Below are positions 7,107 through 10,425 of a DNA stretch of 10,425 bases, piece after piece. Every line of letters starts with the position of its first letter. The first letter of the stretch is position 1. The notes beneath the pieces are model-generated. The model was not told the origin of the DNA. It ran no database searches and was given only the letters and a program-made list of their open reading frames with translations. Source of the stretch: an uncultured Campylobacter sp. (lineage in GTDB: Bacteria; Campylobacterota; Campylobacteria; Campylobacterales; Campylobacteraceae); contig NZ_CALIMQ010000322.1 in assembly GCF_938045535.1 (NCBI RefSeq), positions 1 through 10,425 on the forward strand, written 5' to 3'. Position numbers and translations under genes: made by a program.

Positions 7107-8315
7107 CTAAATTTTAGGTACCGAGATTACGCGCACGAGCTCGCCTTTTTTGAGCTCTTTGACCTCTAGCGGCGCGACGAGCAGGACGCTATCGTCGTCT
7201 AAATTGTTCAAAATCGCGCTGGAGCCCTGCTTTTTGCTTTGTAGGCTAACAAAAAGCCGCCCCTCACTGTTTTGCAAAACGGCGGGCATAAACTCCAGCC
7301 ACGGCGTTTTTTTTACGTAGTCGTGATCTAAGATCGCACTAAATTCTGTATTTTCGTGCACACCGAAGGATCTTTGCAAATATACGCGCAGAAACAAAAT
7401 GCACGTAATAAGCGCCGAGAGCGGGAAGCCGGGGAACGCAAAGATATATTTTTCGCCGGTTTTAGCTACGCGCACGTGGCGACCCGGTTTGATCGCCGCA
7501 CCCTTTACGATGAGCTCAAATTTTGATTGTAGCGTGCTTTGCACGAAGTCGTAGTCCCCGACGCTCACTCCGCCGCTAGTTAGAAGTATGTCCGCACTCT
7601 GTAAAGCCGATAGGATCGCGCCTTCTAGCTCTTTTTCGTCGTCGCGCACTAGAGGCATTATCATCGCTTCGCAGCCTAGTTGCGTTACTAAATTTGCAAG
7701 CGCGATGTGGTTGGAGCTGTAAATTTGAGCATCGTTTTCGAGCTTTTCGCCCAGATCCTTGATTTCGCTACCGGTGGCAAGGATCGCTACTTTTGGGCGG
7801 ACGAATACGCTTATGTGAAATAGCCCTAGCTCGGCTAGCAGCGCGATCTGCGAAAAGCCGAGCTTCGTGCCGCTACGAAGTAAAAGCTCGCCCTCGCGGT
7901 AGCTCTCGCCCGCCGCGCGTACGGCAAAGCCCACTGCGACAGGCTTTGCGACGATAATTTCGCCGCCTTGCACCTGCACGTTTTCGATAGGCAGAAGCGT
8001 GTCGCTGCCCTCGCACATTAGCCCACCGGTGAAGGTTTTGACGCACTCGCCCGCCTTTGCCGCGGCGCCAGGCATCTTGCCTGCAGGCGTCGTGCCGACG
8101 ATCTTAAATTTAGCCCCCTCGCTTAGATCCGCGCCCTTTAGCGCATATCCATCCATCGCGGCGGTCGGACGGCGCGGAGTGCTAAAAGGCGCCGCGACGT
8201 CGCTTGCCAAAATACGCCCTAGCGCCTGCGTGATCGCGACCTTTTCGATGCGCGAGGACTTTTGCACCGTGCTCGCGAAGCGCTCCATCGCGCTTTCAAA
8301 TTTTTCAAATTCCAT
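7107..8315 (-). CDS. moeA: Molybdopterin molybdenumtransferase MoeA
   Basis: MoeA inserts molybdenum into adenylylated molybdopterin to complete the molybdenum cofactor, in the cytoplasm. Counting from the ATG at 8315 the protein has 402 residues, typical for MoeA. Visible motifs are AMDGYAL (53-59), TGSE (181-184), TSGGVSVGDYDF (246-257), GRH (278-280) and PGFPLSA (295-301), followed by the C-terminal beta domain. The usual PGNPVS has Phe for Asn here. Two ATGs occur in tandem; AGGAGG lies 3 bases before the first (8318) and 6 before the second (8315), so I prefer the second. That start shares one base with the stop of the transporter gene, so the two genes are translationally coupled. The codons for VKKT contain an A8 tract (7307-7314). 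The molybdenum cofactor would serve enzymes such as formate dehydrogenase or nitrate reductase, none of which is in view. Confidence 0.95.
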   Translation of the reverse strand: MEFEKFESAMERFASTVQKSSRIEKVAITQALGRILASDVAAPFSTPRRPTAAMDGYALKGADLSEGAKFKIVGTTPAGKMPGAAAKAGECVKTFTGGLMCEGSDTLLPIENVQVQGGEIIVAKPVAVGFAVRAAGESYREGELLLRSGTKLGFSQIALLAELGLFHISVFVRPKVAILATGSEIKDLGEKLENDAQIYSSNHIALANLVTQLGCEAMIMPLVRDDEKELEGAILSALQSADILLTSGGVSVGDYDFVQSTLQSKFELIVKGAAIKPGRHVRVAKTGEKYIFAFPGFPLSALITCILFLRVYLQRSFGVHENTEFSAILDHDYVKKTPWLEFMPAVLQNSEGRLFVSLQSKKQGSSAILNNLDDDSVLLVAPLEVKELKKGELVRVISVPKI

Positions 8316-9613
8316 CATTTGCCTCCTACGATTTTATAAATTTGATCTTCTTTTATCAATTTCGAGTTAAATTTTACAACGAGTTCGCTATCGGTCTCGT
8401 AAATTTCAATAATGCCCTTTACGCCCTGTAGTGCGGAAAAATCGCCGCCTTTAGGAAAGTATAAATTCTTAAAAAGTTTTGGATCGCTCAGCCTAGAAAG
8501 TAGCACAAGCCAGATCACATCCAAAACCGCGACGCCAATGCCTAGCGCTTCGATGCCAATTTTGCCAAAAAGTGCGCCGCCGCATAGCCCGCCCAAAAAA
8601 CTGCCAAAAAATCCGAACGAATTAAAAATCCCAAGCGCGGCGCCTTTTTGAGCGACTTTGGCAAATTTGGACGCAAGGCTTTGCATAATGGGCTCATGCG
8701 CGTTAAATCCCACGAAAAAGAGCATCACACCCACTACGAAAGCGCTCGCCCCGCTAGCAAACGCAAAAATCAAATACGAAGCGATGAAAAAGCAAATGCC
8801 AATAAGTAGAATTTGCTTAGCTAGCGCGCGCTTTTCGCCTAAAGCACCGCTCGCGCCCATCGCGGTAAAACCGAAAATGGCGCCTAGGGCATAAATTTTA
8901 GTCAAATCACTTTTGGAAAGTCCGAATTTTTGCACGAGCAAAATTGGAATTAGAAAAAACGCTGCCGTCATGAAAGCTTTTTGAAAAAAATTCGTTAAAT
9001 TCATAAGCATTAAATTTTTATCGCTCAAAAGTGAGCCGAGCGGGACCTTTTGGCGCAGGGAGCGGATATGCGGTTCGGTAGGTACTACGAAAAAAAGCAG
9101 TACCAAACATAAAAGCGTAAGCGCCGAACTTAGATGAAATAGGCTGGCAAGCCCAAATTTGGCGCTTAAAAGCGGACTTAAAATCATTGCTACGCCAAAG
9201 CTCACGCCTATCATCGCGCCCATTACCGCCATCGCCTTGCCGCGCTCTTCCTCTCGCGTAAAATCACTAATTAGTGCGGTAGCTACGGCTCCTACGGCAC
9301 CGCAGCCTTGCAAAAAACGCCCAAAAATCATCGTATAAATGCTCTCGCTAGCCGCGCAAACGCAAGCGCCCACGATAAAAAGCGCCAGCCCTATAGCAAG
9401 GGTTTTTTTGCGTCCGATCTTATCGCTTAGCACTCCAAATGGCGTTTGCAAAATCACTTGCATAATCGCGTAAATTCCAAAAAGTAGCCCCACTAGGCTT
9501 TCGTTTGCGCCGTGTAAGCTCAACGCATACAGGCTAAGCACGGGCAGCAAAATAAATAATCCAAAAAACCTCGTAGCAATAATAAAACTAAGCGGAAGGA
9601 CGCTTTTTAGCAT
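8315..9613 (-). CDS. YajR-like MFS transporter with C-terminal cytoplasmic domain
   Basis: This is an inner-membrane major facilitator superfamily transporter, probably proton-coupled drug or metabolite efflux; the substrate is unknown. Counting from the ATG at 9613 it has 432 residues. Motif A is GVLSDKIGRKK (60-70), and the GRFLQGCGAVGAVATALISD stretch follows TM4. Twelve helices end near residue 374. A tail of about 50 residues follows, with the pattern LQGVKGIIEIYETDSELVVK, which resembles the ferredoxin-like YAM domain of E. coli YajR. The N-terminal half also resembles YajR closely (HGANESLVGLLFGIYAIMQ, TREEERGKAMAVMG). An in-frame TTG at 9628 would add five residues, but GAGG at 9626-9623 sits 9 bases before the ATG at 9613 and nothing precedes the TTG, so I choose the ATG. 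It is first in an operon with moeA. Confidence 0.9.
   Translation of the reverse strand: MLKSVLPLSFIIATRFFGLFILLPVLSLYALSLHGANESLVGLLFGIYAIMQVILQTPFGVLSDKIGRKKTLAIGLALFIVGACVCAASESIYTMIFGRFLQGCGAVGAVATALISDFTREEERGKAMAVMGAMIGVSFGVAMILSPLLSAKFGLASLFHLSSALTLLCLVLLFFVVPTEPHIRSLRQKVPLGSLLSDKNLMLMNLTNFFQKAFMTAAFFLIPILLVQKFGLSKSDLTKIYALGAIFGFTAMGASGALGEKRALAKQILLIGICFFIASYLIFAFASGASAFVVGVMLFFVGFNAHEPIMQSLASKFAKVAQKGAALGIFNSFGFFGSFLGGLCGGALFGKIGIEALGIGVAVLDVIWLVLLSRLSDPKLFKNLYFPKGGDFSALQGVKGIIEIYETDSELVVKFNSKLIKEDQIYKIVGGK
8322..8327 (-). promoter_or_regulatory. Strong ribosome binding site of moeA
   Basis: A perfect AGGAGG on the minus strand lies within the end of the transporter gene. Its spacing, 6 bases to the second of two adjacent ATGs and 3 to the first, favours 8315 as the moeA start. 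Confidence 0.75.
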
Positions 9614-9648
9614 AATCTTAGACCTCAAATAATATGAAATTTGTGCCG

Positions 9649-9654
9649 ATTATA
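9649..9654 (-). promoter_or_regulatory. -10 box for the MFS-moeA operon
   Basis: TATAAT on the minus strand, preceded by TTTTTGGC, gives the Campylobacter-type G(N)TATAAT box. The predicted transcript starts near 9642 and has a leader of about 30 nt before the ATG at 9613. No clear -35 is seen. Confidence 0.6.
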
Positions 9655-9684
9655 GCCAAAAATCGTAATGAATTCTTTGATTTT

Positions 9685-9693
9685 GGGTAAAAT
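9685..9693 (+). promoter_or_regulatory. -10 box for rdgB
   Basis: TTTTGGGTAAAAT ends in TAAAAT (9688-9693) with G at the conserved -14 position. The predicted transcript start near 9700 gives a leader of about 19 nt that carries the AAGGAG ribosome binding site at 9708-9713. Its -10 is 34 bp from the divergent operon's -10, so the two promoters are back to back. Confidence 0.55.
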
Positions 9694-9718
9694 GGTGCAT
9701 TAAATTTAAGGAGAGCGG

Positions 9719-10348
9719 ATGAAAATTTTACTTGCGACGAGCAACGCGGATAAGGTAAAAGAGATAAAAGAATTCTTTGCAGAATATGAAATTTACGCGC
9801 TCGGCGAGGTGCTGGATCCTTTTGAGATCGATGAGTGCGGCACGAGCTTCAAACAAAACGCGCTCATTAAGGTTCGCGCAGTGCATGAGGCGCTAAAGAG
9901 CAAAAATTTACAGAGCGAATTTTTTGTGTTAAGCGACGACAGCGGTATCTGCGTGGATGTGCTAGGCGGAGCACCGGGGATATTTTCGGCGCGCTTTAGC
10001 GGCTCGGGCGCAACGGATGCGAGCAATCGCGAGAAATTAGCAAGGAAGCTGAGGGCTTTAAATTTAGACTCCTCATCCGCGCATTACACGGCGGCGATCG
10101 CGCTAAAATGCGATTTGGGCGAGTTTTGCACGCATGGTTTTATGTACGGCAGGGCGATCTGCGAAGAGCGCGGTCACAACGGCTTCGGATACGATTTTAT
10201 GTTTATTCCGCGCGGATTTGACCGCACGATCGGGGAGCTGCCCGCTGAGGTGAAATTTGAAATTTCGCACCGCACGAAGGGACTGGCGCTGATGCGAATT
10301 TTATTGAAAAATTTAGAAAAACAGATGAGACTTGCTAAATTTCATTAA
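9719..10348 (+). CDS. rdgB: dITP/XTP pyrophosphatase (RdgB/HAM1 family)
   Basis: This cytoplasmic house-cleaning enzyme hydrolyses dITP, ITP and XTP to monophosphates plus pyrophosphate, keeping deaminated purines out of DNA and RNA. Its 209 residues match the family length of about 200. Motifs in order: ATSNADKVKEIKEF (6-19), E39 with GTSFKQNA (41-48), SDDSG (72-76, metal and catalytic Asp), GIFSARFSG (87-95), GHNGFGYD (152-159), FIP (162-164) and SHR (183-185, base recognition). The start is supported by AAGGAG five bases upstream. It is transcribed divergently from the MFS-moeA operon. Nothing is missing; the C-terminal 15 residues are basic and variable, as is common. Confidence 0.96.
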   Translation: MKILLATSNADKVKEIKEFFAEYEIYALGEVLDPFEIDECGTSFKQNALIKVRAVHEALKSKNLQSEFFVLSDDSGICVDVLGGAPGIFSARFSGSGATDASNREKLARKLRALNLDSSSAHYTAAIALKCDLGEFCTHGFMYGRAICEERGHNGFGYDFMFIPRGFDRTIGELPAEVKFEISHRTKGLALMRILLKNLEKQMRLAKFH

Positions 10349-10387
10349 ATTTAGAGCCGTAAAAAGCGGAATTTAAGAAAAAATATA

Positions 10388-10393
10388 TATAAT
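10388..10393 (+). promoter_or_regulatory. Possible -10 box for a gene beyond the right edge
   Basis: TATAAT within AAAAAATATATATAATACGC, 40 bases after the rdgB stop, resembles a Campylobacter -10 in an AT-rich context. No start codon with a ribosome binding site is seen before the window ends, so the served gene is outside. Confidence 0.4.
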
Positions 10394-10425
10394 ACGCTTT
10401 TCATTCAATCCACGAAAATCTACGG

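Noticed and set aside
7307..7314. A8 tract in moeA as a phase-variation site (also A7 at 9413-9419 in the transporter gene)
   Set aside because: Both encode normal Lys-Lys codons; Campylobacter phase variation typically uses longer G/C tracts, and both genes are intact.

Overview
The window looks chromosomal and comes from a Campylobacterota bacterium, most likely a Campylobacter of intermediate GC content (the oral C. gracilis/rectus/showae type rather than C. jejuni). The grounds are the constant use of AAATTT and AAAATTTTA words in and between genes, promoters with a G(N)TANAAT-type -10 box and no obvious -35, and the epsilonproteobacterial C-terminal form of the superoxide dismutase homologue. 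The species is an inference.

Plus strand, 1-2118: the 3' part of an MscS-type mechanosensitive channel gene, then a 57-residue extremely acidic protein with no basic residues, then a divergent Fe/Mn superoxide dismutase homologue with a cysteine-rich tail. The three reading frames overlap end to end (8 nt, then 1 nt), so they are probably translated as one coupled unit.

2119-3555: about 1.4 kb without a credible gene. It contains dispersed short repeats and, at 3226-3500, a degenerate tandem array with a period near 23 bp.

Minus strand, 9613 down to 3556, in order of transcription: a YajR-like MFS transporter coupled to moeA (molybdenum cofactor synthesis); a strikingly AT-rich two-gene cassette made of a 289-residue soluble protein and a 159-residue four-helix membrane protein, neither recognised, with its own extended -10 promoter; a family-6-type DNA-deoxyinosine (hypoxanthine) glycosylase; and an exported protein built from eleven MORN-like repeats of about 24 residues.

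Plus strand, 9719-10348: rdgB (dITP/XTP pyrophosphatase), divergent from the MFS-moeA operon, with promoters for both directions in the 105-bp gap. A further -10-like element at the right edge probably serves a gene outside the window.

The best candidates for something undescribed are the AT-rich cassette (5478-6870) and the acidic protein/altered superoxide dismutase pair (1214-2118). Three ordinary genes (rdgB, the deoxyinosine glycosylase, moeA) each have known or plausible links to handling deaminated or N-hydroxylated purines, but they are not one operon.
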